DNA of 64,000 nt from Neurospora crassa OR74A. Taxonomy: Eukaryota > Ascomycota > Sordariomycetes > Sordariales > Sordariaceae. The translations under genes were made by a program, and so were the position numbers. The DNA is taken from the NCBI RefSeq assembly GCF_000182925.2, contig NC_026501.1:2046001-2110000 (forward strand), in the 5' to 3' direction. The notes under the pieces are model-generated. The model was not told the DNA's origin. It searched no databases and saw only the letters and a list, made by a program, of their open reading frames with translations. Positions 33,912 through 44,693 of the stretch are shown one piece after another (positions within the stretch are counted from its first letter, which is position 1; each line of letters opens with the position of its first letter).

Positions 33912-35426
33912 CTACATATCAATCATAACCTTCAACACCAAATTCCCCTCATTGTCCTTCACCCTAGCCGCCATGTCAAATGCCATGGGAATACTTTCCA
34001 AACCACTATACCGCTGCGTCACCAGCTTAGAAAGGTCAGGGAGATGCGGATCCCCTCTAGCCAACAGCTCAATCACCTTTGGATAGGCATTTGCGTACCG
34101 AAACACGCCAAGGAGGTCAACTTCCTTCAGCGAAGCGGCAGAGATGGGTAGCGTCTGGATGGGATTACCCATGCCAATGATCATAATCTTGCCACCTGGT
34201 GCCGTCGCCTATGACTCCATCAAATCAGCGGCCCATTTCAAAATGGTGCAAATGAAGTTATGGATAGAAAAGAGTTTGGGAATGTCAGTACTCACATATA
34301 TCGAACTTTGTAAACAACTCTCCACCCCCGTACACTCAAAAGTAACATTAACCTCACCCACCTGTCCTCCCAGTCCCTTGACTAGTTCAGCCCCCTTAAC
34401 CCTTTCGGCCACACTCTTTGCATACTCCAGCTTCTCCTCTATCGTCTCCGGCCTCTTGTCTGAAATCGGCACTACAACCGCCGCATCAGCAAACCCGTTC
34501 TCCACCGCAAACTTCACCCTATCAGCCTGGATATCCGCAATCACCACTATCGCGTCCCCCTTGGTGATGGACTTGCAAACCGCAGCACAGAGTAGCCCGA
34601 CGGCACCGGCACCGAATACCAGAACTTTCACTCTGGCCGCCCCCCGAGACGATGTCATGGATGAAGAGGAGTGAGGGACGCAAGAGGGAATTCCCGCCCG
34701 CCCAGCCGCATGCATAGCAACAGCCAGCGGCTCCGCCAGCGCTCCCAGCGTGTAATCCACACTCTCCGGCAACTTGTGGCACCACTTTGCCGGATGGGCA
34801 ACAACCTCCTGCAGGGTTCCCTGAGCGTGGGGAAATTGCGGCCATCCCTTGGCTGAAGAGCGGAAGCGCATGGCGCGACAGATGTTGTATCTAGAGGTAG
34901 TAGTTGTACTCTCTCCACCCTTTCCACCGCTCTCCTCCCCGTGTCCCCCCGAATAGTTTCCAATAGGACCGGTACCTGGGGGGCAACAAAGTTCACAAGC
35001 CTCGCATGGCTGTCCCACCTCCAGCGCGACGCGGTCGCCTACATTCAGGCCATACTCGGAGGAGACGGAGGGGCTGCCGATGGCGGTGATGATGCCCGAG
35101 GACTCGTGACCAAGGGTTAAAGGCTCGTGGACTTGGATGTCCCCGTTGCGAAAGTGCGTGTAGTAATGCAGGTCAGAGCCGCAGAGGCCGGTGGACTTGA
35201 TGGAGATTAGGACGTCGGTTGGCGAGAGGGTGGGAAGGGGGCGGGATTCCTGTTTTGGAAGTGGAGGTGTTAGTTTTTTTTTTGGGGGTTCAACTTTGGG
35301 TTTGGTGTTGTCTTTGGAGGTGTTACGTATGGGGGGACGGGAAGATGGGTAATAGGAGAGTGTCTCGCTTACCACGCTAAGATCGCGGGCACCGTGGAGG
35401 ACGGAGGCTTTGATTGTTGTTGCCAT
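33912..35426 (-). CDS. Zinc-dependent polyol (sorbitol/xylitol-type) dehydrogenase, MDR family
   Basis: Oxidises a sugar alcohol to the ketose with a nicotinamide cofactor. Exons 35373-35426, 34296-35249, 33912-34208 (434 residues); introns are 123 nt and 87 nt. The first intron has no stop and a multiple-of-three length, so it is easily read through by gene finders; removing it gives DLSVESRPLPTLSPTD. Catalytic zinc ligands: Cys in GLCGSDLHYY, His and Glu in LGHES. Cofactor motif GAGAVG with Asp in VVIADIQADR, which favours NAD. Structural-zinc cysteines CEACELC are followed, after an extra Gly/Glu/Ser/Thr-rich stretch of about 30 residues, by the fourth in RYNIC; relatives normally have only a handful of residues there. 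The exact polyol (sorbitol, xylitol, arabinitol) cannot be told from sequence. It shares a 1.1-kb divergent promoter with the next dehydrogenase. Confidence 0.9.
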
Positions 35427-36565
35427 TTTGTTTGCTTGGATGGTATGAGGACAATGACCCAAGGTGAATCCTCGTACACAGATGATACAGAGTGACGGTG
35501 TGTAGAGGTACGGATGGTGGTTGCAGTGGTGGTCCCTGGGGTTGGTGTTTATTTACATAGTGAGACCGATATTGATCAAGCATACAGAGAAACAAATGTA
35601 CACCAGACGTGGTACTTATTATAGAACCCTAGTTCAACCTCGATCGAAAACTTACCCCATAGCCCCTAGCTTGAACACTTCAACTAGTTGCGGCTATCCA
35701 CTCGGCCATGCAACATTGGTGGAGTGAAGTAAGCCCGGGGGAAACTGAACCTGGTGGACAAAAAGAGGCCATGTCCATAGCACGTCTCTTGGTTTCACGT
35801 TCGATGGTCAGTCAATTCGACGAAACGAAACTTACCAAAATAGTCCCATCACACCGCAGGTTGCTCACCCATTCGTAAAATCCCAAATGACACCAAAACA
35901 AATTACGAAAAACAAAAAGATCACCAGACGTGAGAACCTCGTATGACTCGGCTGCCGTGCTCCGGACAACGGCCTTACTTTTAGCGAATAACTGCAAGTG
36001 TCGTCAATAAATTGTCCCGACGGTAACAACCAGACCAACACCGCCTGGTTTACACTCCGTGGGGAAAGCGGGGAAATGTGGGGAAGAGAGCAAGAGAGGA
36101 GGAATTTCCCCGCACTTCCCGTTCGGTGCTCTTGTGTTAGCGAGAAGGGCGATCTCCACTTGTTCGTCTTCAGGGGAGCATCCACATCCACATGGAATCA
36201 ACCGAGAAAACCTGGATTGGATGTTGAGAGATCATGGATGTTTCTTCTACTCCGTCTTCTTCTTCTTCTCGTCGAGCTGATCAAGGATTTTGTCCATCCC
36301 GATCAGGGCTAGCCCAAAGCAGGGAAGGGTTGAAGAACAAGTATTCAAACAAAACTTCGAAGAGTGAGCGTGGGATGATGGGCTGCTTTACGTGGGGGAC
36401 AACTGAATCTGGTAGGCGTGGGACGTGGGAGGGTGGGAACAAATTGGTACGTACCTACTTACCATGACACCACAGAATTAGGTATGGGCCATCAAGGTCC
36501 ACAAAGCCCAATTGACTTTGTATAACTTCACCAGATATCCTCGGATTCAGGCTTGAATCACTCCC
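35427..36565. promoter_or_regulatory. Shared divergent promoter of polyol dehydrogenase and KduD-like gene
   Basis: The two flanking genes read outwards from these 1.1 kb, so both promoters must be here. No open frame with family similarity. A GGGGAAAGCGGGGAAATGTGG stretch at 36060-36080 offers purine-rich elements but no motif I can assign with confidence. Confidence 0.5.
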
Positions 36566-37586
36566 ATGGACTACCCTGACCTTCCATCCCTTTCACAACA
36601 ACCAAACAAGATGACGTCAACCACTAGCGTCCAGAACATGTTCTCCCTCGAGGGCCACACTGCCCTCATCACCGGAGCCACGCGAGGCATTGGTCAAGCC
36701 GTGGCCATTGCCCTTGCCGAGGCCGGCGCCGATATTCTTCTCGTCCAGGTCTGTCCATCCGTCGCCTTCTAGCTCCCTCAAGACCGGTACCTATCCGTTC
36801 CAAAAGAAAGACCCGTTTCTAAAAACCACCCGTCACAGCGAGACGAAACCTCCACCACCACCCTCCAAGCCATCCAATCCCTCGGCCGCCACGCGCAAAT
36901 CTACAAAGCCGACCTCTCCTCCCCCACCGACGTCTCTTCTTTAGTGCCACGCATCCTCTCCGACGGGCACACCATCCGCATCCTGGTCAACTGCGCCGGC
37001 ATCCAACGTCGACACCCTTCCCACCTGTTTCCCGACTCCGACTTTGCCGAAGTGATGCAAGTCAACCTCAACGCCGTCTTCACTCTATGTCGGGACGTGG
37101 GCGCGCACATGCTGGGTCTCGACCCCCACCCCGTCACCAGACGCAAGGGGTCCGTGATCAACTTTGCCAGCTTGTTGACGTTCCAAGGGGGGTTAACGGT
37201 GCCGGCGTATGCGGCGAGTAAGGGAGCCGTTGGGCAACTGACCAAGAGCTTTGCGAATGAATGGACGAGTAAAGGCGTGACGGTGAATGCGATTGCGCCG
37301 GGGTATATTGAGACGGAGATGAACGAGGCGTTGTTGAAAGATGAGGAGAGGTTGAAGAGTATTAGTGCGAGGATTCCGGCTGGGAGGGTAAGTCATTCGG
37401 TTTTTTATTTTCTTGTTTGTCAATTTGCAGACGTTCATGGCTAACGTGATGGCTCTGGCCAATTTGGTATTGTAGTGGGGAAGTCCGGAAGATTTCAAGG
37501 GAACGGCTGTGTATCTGGCCAGTAAGGCGAGTGGTTACGTGAGCGGACATGTGCTGGTTGTTGATGGTGGGTGGATGGGACGGTAA
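36566..37586 (+). CDS. Short-chain dehydrogenase, KduD / 2-deoxy-D-gluconate 3-dehydrogenase type
   Basis: A classical SDR related to KduD, which oxidises or reduces keto-deoxy-gluconate type sugar acids with NAD(H). Exons 36566-36748, 36839-37387, 37476-37586 (280 residues). Motifs: TGATRGIG cofactor loop; NCAG; catalytic Ser in [16 protein letters not shown] with catalytic Tyr and Lys; [10 protein letters not shown]-terminal [18 protein letters not shown]. The order [17 protein letters not shown] at the start is typical of the fungal family. A second in-frame ATG at 36611 (AACAAGATGACG) has a better start context and gives 265 residues, close to the usual length; the real start may be there. 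Introns are 90 and 88 nt. Confidence 0.92.
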
Positions 37587-37795
37587 GTGAGAAGAGACTG
37601 TAATCAATAATGATGGGACGGATAGGAAAATAGCATGATGATATTTTGTTGCCTTCTTAAAAGCGACTAACTAAAATGTTGCGTTGTTCGGTTTGCTTGC
37701 AAGATCAAAACATTCGGCCTCATTGATATTTCTTTCTGACATATTCCGAGGGAGTGTATACCGTCACAGCTAAACTGTCGTTCTTGCAGCAGAGA

Positions 37796-39740
37796 CTACT
37801 CTCTGATGGAAGCCATGACACTTTCCATCCAAGGGTAGACAGCCGAGTTCGCTAGGGGATATCCCATGTGTAAAGCACCAGTGAAAAAGCGAGCCTCTTT
37901 GGGCGAGCCGTATTCAAGCAGCACCATGGAATCTTCGATGGGCATCAAACCGTCTTGGGTACCCTGCATTGTAACCGTCAATATGCTGATACAGAACATT
38001 TTCAGAGTAAAACGTGGCAGAATGGAAAACCCACATTGACCAACAAAAGCCTTGTCGAAGGCTTAGCCAGAATCCCATTCTCCAACAAGGAGAACTTCTT
38101 CTGCACTCCAGCCTTGAACTCATCAACGGAGCTGTACCCATGCTTCATAGCAAAAGCAGGCGTCAGTCTGTCATACGTACACGCGTCATTAGCCATTGCC
38201 AATTGATCTCATTCCGGGAAAGGGGGAAAAAAAAGGACTCACTGAGCAGGATACTCATGCCCATCCACCTTCTCCATCCACTTCTTATCGTAAAAGTAAT
38301 GAACACCCGCCCCCTGCGCCACCACACCCGCCAGTCTGTGACTATGCGTGTGCGCAATCCTCACCGCATAATACCCACCAGCGCTCAACCCCCAGACCAT
38401 GACCCTCTTCATATCAAACGTCCTCTTTCCGCGATACTGGTAGGTGCCCATCCACTGCAACAAGCTCTCCCACAGCCTGTCAGGGCTCTCCGGGTCCGCC
38501 GGGTCAGCAGGACAATCCGCCGTTCCCGGGATCTCCACCACCACCACCGCCCATCCGCGGGCGAGAAACTCGTTGCAGCGGACGGTGTTGTCCGGACGGT
38601 ACCCGTCCAAGCCGGTCATGAGGATGACGGTTGGGTAGCCACTACCGGTAGAGGGTTGGGAGGAAGTACCAGCAGGAGGGACCCTCACGTAAACGGGGAT
38701 CCACTGCCCTTCGCCTTGTTGCGTCTGTCTGTCGAGAAAGGCCACTTTGACTTCCTCCACGGGGCTTTCCTCCCACAGTTGGCCAGCCTTTGAATATATC
38801 TCCTTCTGCTTCTCCCAGGCATCCCACTTGGTCTGGTCGTTCACCTTGGGGAAGGAAGTGATGTAGGGGAAGCGGGCGATGCGGTAAAGGCAGCAGGCTC
38901 GGAGGTAGAGCGAGGAGGCTTGCTCGCGGAGTTGTCTGCGTCTCTGCTGCTGCTGCTGCTGCTGCTGCTCTGGCTGAAGACATCCCGGGGGTTTAATGTT
39001 ATTGAGCTCAGCCACGAGTTTGTCACCCTGCTCGACGAGCTGCTCGGCTACGCCCGTGGAGAGAAAGGTAGTGGTCCAGGCGGGGGAGGTCATGTCGTTG
39101 TGGTTAGCCTTGATGAGGGCGTCGAAGGAGGGAGCGAAGTCGGCATAGAGACCGTCGTGGAAGGGGTAGAGAGATTTGGAGCACTAGTTGGAAGGTGAGT
39201 AAGTTTTAACATTGTATTTGCATGGGTTGGGAAGATTTCTTGGCTGCGTCGCTCGCTTTGGAAATGACAAAAGATGGAAAAAAAGGCCAAATCATTGTGA
39301 TTGCAAAATGGACAAAACAAGCAGTTAAGGTGATGGATGAAACCCAGATTGAATTGACTCGAGGTGATGATGGTACTGTTTTGTTTCCCCAAAACACTTC
39401 TCCCTTGCTATGATGATCCCTTTTTGCTCCCATGAAGCCAGAAAAAAACCTGAGTAGTAAAACAGGGAGAAAAAAAAAATGACGAAAGCCAAAAACCGAT
39501 GGCACAGAGGAAACTTACTGGGAACTTCCACTTGGTCTCCCACAGTGCCTGTACTCCATCATGATGAGGCATTCTCGCCTCAAACGCCTCGTCGCCCATG
39601 AGCCAGTGTTTGGGACTTTTGCCTAATCCGCCCAACCCACCATAACCAAGCGGAGCCTTTGATGAAATCCCGCCGCCTCCCGCCGAAGAACCCTGCTTCT
39701 GCTCCTGTTGCTGATCATTGTTGACCTGATGAGGAGACAT
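37796..39740 (-). CDS. ayg1: Ayg1-like alpha/beta hydrolase (polyketide chain-shortening esterase family)
   Basis: In Aspergillus fumigatus, Ayg1 removes an acetoacetyl unit from heptaketide YWA1 to yield tetrahydroxynaphthalene for DHN-melanin. Exons 39519-39740, 38243-39183, 38035-38167, 37796-37963 give 487 residues; introns 335, 75 and 71 nt. Family signatures as I remember them: WETKWKFP-CSKSLYPFHDG across the first junction; RIARFPYI; VILMTGLDGYRPDN; EIPGTADCPADPADPESPDR; nucleophile Ser in VWGLSAGGYYA; Asp in GTQDGLMPIED; His in LHMGYP. The protein is about 80 residues longer than Ayg1, owing to a Gln/Gly-rich N-terminus and a Gln run encoded by (CTG)8 on the plus strand at 38944-38967. 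The gene sits next to sugar dehydrogenases and no melanin synthase is in the window, so its substrate may differ. The SDR ends 209 bp away, tail to tail. Confidence 0.92.
38944..38967. repeat. (CTG)8 trinucleotide run coding poly-Gln in ayg1-like gene
   Basis: Eight perfect CTG triplets on the plus strand, read as CAG (Gln) on the coding minus strand. Lies in a loop region before the conserved RIARFPYI block; likely length-variable between strains. Confidence 0.9.
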
Positions 39741-41957
39741 GGTGGATGAGGACCAATGATATGAGCCAGACCAAAAAAAAAAAGGTGGTAATCCAAGGCC
39801 ACAGAGGCTGTAAAAAAAGAGAAAGTAGTGCCGAGAGATGAGGTGATCAAAGAAATGAAGCCTTCCTCAGAGAGCAACGCGAACGACCCTCTGCTTGGCG
39901 AAAAGAGGAACTCCGTCCTTGGATCCGGCGTATGCCACAGCCGTCGAGATGCTTCTTCTGCGGCGGCGAACGGGCGAAGTGCCAGGGTGCTCGCGAACTC
40001 TAAGTGATTTGGTGTAAGATGAGAGGAACACAAGATGGTCGTTAGATGTGGATGGGCTAAACTAACTGAGATTGCAGAAGAGCAAGGCGCACACGAGTGA
40101 TGGAGGCGTGAAGATCTTCGCCCATTTTGACTGACGGAATGTGCTTCTTTTATAAGTATGGATGGTGCTGTCGCTTCGACCAAGGTTGAGACACCCGCTT
40201 GCAGTTGCTGCGTGTGGGCGTGTGGACGGACAGTTGGGGATATCCGATGTGCTTTATACAGACGTGACAAATGTGCTGGCAGGTGTCAAATGCCGGTCGG
40301 GTATGTATGAGCTCGGATGGAACGAGAATTGGTGAATGGTATATGACCGTTACTTGAGCGATGCTTTGCGAGTTATACGAATGATTATGAGATGGAAGAA
40401 GATTCAGAAAAAAAGAAGGTCTAGTCAGCCGACCAGACACTCGAGGGGACCAGAGTTATTATACCGGATTCTGGAAGCCCGGTGTGGGGAAAAAGAAACG
40501 AGACACTAGCATGGCTCGACATATTACCAAAGACGGTGACGGGATCGGCTCACCCATGACAGCCAAAGCAGGGAGGTGGTCCCGTGGTGGACGTGTGTCT
40601 CCCTCCCTCGTGGGGTACATTGGTGTATGTTCACTACATACCCTACAATGCTGAATGGGACATCCCTAGTCTAATGAGATGGTCCATCGGGGAGATCCCG
40701 TTTTCCCCTTCCTGGTACAGGGCCCGGATAGATCCATCAGCAAACAAAAGCAGGCGTCTCCCGGATGCCGAAACAATGCACACACCATCTCGTTATGTGG
40801 TAAGCCTCGTAATGCCTCAATTGAGACACAGCAGCTGACAAAGCCGACATGTCGTTGTTGTTATTGTTGTTGTTGTCGTTTCCCGGGCTCAGAGAGATGC
40901 AAGATGATGAATATCTGAGCGAGCATCGCACAGCAGTCGACTTGCAGAGCAGCCAGATGGCAGTGATTCATGTCTTGTCTGATGGCCCTCCAAAATCGAG
41001 GCTTCTAGCGCGGGGAGAAGCGAGTGGATTTTGACAAGCCTGTTTTGGGGGCAACGATGGAGAACTTAAGAGACATTCAAGATCCAATATCGGTCTCGAG
41101 TTTATTAGCAGCCACTACACCACTGGTGATTGGCGTGTGTCCGGTCCTGACGTGGTCGGTTCCGAGAATCACATGTCAGATGCCGAATCAAGGGGTATTT
41201 GCCAAGACATGCTTCGAACACAGAACATCCAGTGGAAGGGCGAAAAGTCCCTCGATGGTCCACTGAAAGAGGTGCCTCCACCCGATCCTGGTCTGCTGAC
41301 CCAGTCCATGCAAGCTTGGTTGGTGCACTGACCAGCCGGATCACATTCCCTGGATGAAGCCGTCTTTTGGGACCGGGAATCCAGGAACACCGCCTGCAAA
41401 CCAGGGTCACATGCGAAATGAAGGAACAATAAAAGGGGGATTTAATGTCCAATCCCAAGAGGGAATGCAGAGGGGCTTATTACTGTTGTTTGCAAGTCGC
41501 GATATCCGGAAACTGTTAACTGCTGCTGATATGTCCGATCGACGGATGCTCGATTAACTGTTCAACTGCTGCCACCATGGCCAACGGACGGAATGCCCCA
41601 ACTTCATCCATCGGTGTACGCCGTATACCAAAGGTACCATTTACGTAAAGGAGGGTTACCGGAGGTTACGTAGACGTGATGCGGTTCCCTTCGCGATTTC
41701 CAGAGCTACTACCTACTTGTATGTCATCATCAAGATCACGATAGCCATGATTCAATCATGTCTCGGATAGCGTCATCAATCAGCATCGTTTGTGCCGGAT
41801 CCGAGTACAGCTGAAGAAGCTCCGACACAGGCGGCGGCCACGAACGAATCACCCTCCAAGCCGCATCCGATGCAGCCAAAGAGGTCAGTCAGCATTTCCA
41901 TTCCATACCGAGTCGAGAAAAGCAAAGAACATGATTATTGTAGAATTTAACAGCTTT
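39741..41957. other. Intergenic between ayg1-like gene and gna1
   Basis: Holds the ayg1-like promoter and leader (39741 to about 40500) and the 3' side of gna1. The 215-codon frame on the minus strand at 39623-40270 overlaps exon 1 of the ayg1-like gene and reads as a shadow, with no recognisable domain. Nothing else supported. Confidence 0.5.
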
Positions 41958-42607
41958 CTAAGCTTTGCTCTTTGTGTTCTGATAGTAATGTGCCATTTCC
42001 AGACCCGCCCTCTTGAAACCGCACTTGACGTAGAAGCCCTCGTTGGCTTCGCTGCAGTCGAGAATGGTCTTGTAGCAGCCCGTCCTCTCGGCGATAAAGT
42101 CCAGCGCCTGGATCATACGGAGACCCAACTTCTTGCCCTGCTGGTCCTTGGCGATTGCGATGTCCTCGATGTGTCCGACTGACCCGAGATTGTGGATGCT
42201 GTTTTTTTCCGAAGGGGGAAAAGGGAAAGACATGTCAGTCAAAGGGAGATGGGATGGATGATGCGCCGCTCATTGTTCTGGCAGGCAGAAAAGTCCAAAG
42301 ACAAGCCAACTTACAACTTGCGCTCAACCAACACAGCGCCGGTGCCGACTACTCTGGGTGGGCTGCTGTTGGTGTCCTCAATGACGAGAATGAAGTAGCC
42401 ACCGTCCTGTCGCGAGATCCAGTTGTAACGGTCCTGGAACTGCTCCTTGGTAATGTCGCCTACCGTGGTCAGGACGCGGAGGCAGTCGAGGAAGCCAGTG
42501 TCATAATCAGTTGGGCGAAGCGCGCGTAACTTGTAGCCTTCGGGGAGGGCTGATTGCACCTCGGGGGAGAGGAGATCGGCGGAGAACAGTTCTTTCGGGG
42601 CGGCCAT
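41958..42607 (-). CDS. gna1: Glucosamine-6-phosphate N-acetyltransferase Gna1
   Basis: Transfers acetyl from acetyl-CoA to glucosamine-6-phosphate, the second step to UDP-GlcNAc, needed for chitin, N-glycans and GPI anchors. Two exons, 42315-42607 and 41958-42198, 177 residues, with a 116-nt intron whose removal recreates VERKFIHNLGSVGHIEDIA, the GNAT core. Acetyl-CoA loop QQGKKLG (Q/RxxGxG/A type) and C-terminal GFYVKCGFKRAGLEM are typical for this enzyme (yeast Gna1: 159 residues). Start MAAPKELFSADLL at 42607 is the first ATG. Confidence 0.95.
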
Positions 42608-44693
42608 TGCGGAGGTATGAGGGTATATGGGAAACGTTTCGTTTGGATGTCGTCGCTTCGCTGTGTTGTTGGGTTGGCGAAACGATTGGGAGCTCGTTGA
42701 GAGAGAGACCAGGCGGCGGATTGTTGACTTGTCCTCTCGCTATTCGCTTATTCCGCTGAAGATGTTCAGCGGGCGGGAATAGCCGAAGCAGGCAGCGGCA
42801 GTACCTACCTAGGGGACTCAACAACAGGTGAGGAACGGCCAGCACGAGCCAAAGGATTGTCACCTGCAATTGTTACAATTCGGACACTACCTAATCTTTG
42901 GAGTTGTCGTGTGGATGACTGAAAGGTAACTACAGTCTAAACCAAGTATTTTGCAAGCGCCGACAAAAGAATTGAGCCGGCGGCGCAACGGGCGAGATCT
43001 TGAAGTTTCATTTTCTCACCGCATGCCAATGCAGCCCAGCAGCTGTACAGGAGCTGAGCTGCCCCGCCATCTCCATTATCGAGGGGGCATACTTCAGCCC
43101 TGGGCTGGATCATGCTACCCATAGTTTGCGCATCAATGGCAATACTTTTTTTCCAGTCGACATGACCATCAAATATCAACAGTGGAGGGGAACGAATAAA
43201 AAGGAACGTAAGCCATCACATGTCATTATGCCTCTTCCCGGAAGACGCAGTCGGCTCATCTATCGAGGCTACGGCGTCCGGAGAAGGAATACGATAAAGG
43301 ATACGAGACATTGCCGCCGCCACCTTTGCGCATTGGACCTGGACTGAGCGAAATTCCCCCAATTGCGGCCTATTGACGCTTTATAACCTCTTTTCTCAAC
43401 CCTGAGTTAAAACTGTCACTGAGGGCACCTCTACGGATCGGCCATGCGGACGAAATGTCAAGACCTGTGACTGGATCAGCGCGGGACTGCATGCATACTT
43501 TCATCCCATACCAGTCGGTTGCAGAGTGCAGATGAGCGGTGTCTCTTATCTCGAACTCCCGTCATTCTCCCTCTCGAACGCTGAACATCAACGTCACAAC
43601 TTGGAGCGTTGCAAAGTGGGCTGACAGCTAAACTGTTGGGAAAGGATTGAGGGGCAAAAGGGGCGCCAAAACAACAGAAAAGGCCCTAGCTTTCATCGAT
43701 CGATTGCTTTTTCTCCCACTCTCTAGCTGCTTCCATCTTGCTGGTCTGTCCGCAGACTTGCTCGCTCTTCGACACCTAAGTCGGGCTGGGAATTTAAATA
43801 TGTAACAAAACATCCATAATCGACCAGCCAGGGGTCCTCAGTCGCATGCTCGCCCGAGACATGACAACCCTACTGTAACAATGACTAACATGATCCAATA
43901 TCGAGGGCTGCCCAACTTACCAGGAACAGGTTACTCTGATGTCGTGCAGCGCGGGGTTAGGCCTTCCTGGACAGTTGCAGCTGCCTTACTACTGGTTAGG
44001 GGAACGGGTTGGGGGGAGGGATCAAGGTCGAAAAAGCGCTTGCCCTCTGATGCTATCCACGGGCAGATGACCGCCATCTGTGCATCACGTCGATGCTAGA
44101 ACCTGCACTCCCGTCTGTTAGTCTCCCCTGTACCCGCATCTTCATCTTCATCACCGTCATCCATTGGACTGATTCATGACTTAATAATTGTTAGTATTAA
44201 GTCCAGGCCCAAGCTTCACCACCTATCAAACTCTTCGTCCATGCCGCCACCATCTCGTACAATGGGGCCCTGGGGCCACCGGGGTGGGATTTGGATGGCA
44301 GGTGCCTTCGACTCGTAGTTTTCTGGCGATGTCTAGGTACTTTGCCGTTGCCCACCTTCGACGGCATGTTTCCTAGGTTTGGAGTTGACAGGTCATCTCT
44401 CCTTGTGCCCGAACATCTGTTTGATTCAGCCTATCTTGCTCACATATACCTCGAGTTTAGTCGTTTATTGTTGTTAGCTGCACGTTTCCCTCTTGTTCTT
44501 GCAAAGTTTTGACGCCCTTCGTCTGTTGCTTCTGTTTGACCATCATTTTATTTGTTTGTTAACTCCTTTGGGCGGATGACGGCCAAGATTGTTGAGAGTC
44601 CGATATACCTCGGTAACAGAACTCGGACACGATTTCCACACACACACCATAACACCCCGCCAAAAAGTCTCTCCTCCACACTCTCGGCGTACG
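42608..44693. other. Divergent intergenic region between gna1 and the lipase
   Basis: About 2.1 kb with both promoters. The lipase leader is likely long and C/T-rich (44100-44690). Short frames in this stretch show no conserved motif and I see no RNA gene. Confidence 0.5.

Noticed and set aside
34889-34985. GTACCG..CTCTAG intron removing the zinc-loop insertion in the polyol dehydrogenase
   Set aside because: Its length is not compatible with the frame: RYNICRAMRF would be lost. No other GT-AG pair fits.
39623-40270. 215-codon minus-strand frame upstream of the Ayg1-like gene
   Set aside because: It overlaps exon 1 of that gene in another frame, has no motif, and its composition is that of a C/T-rich leader.
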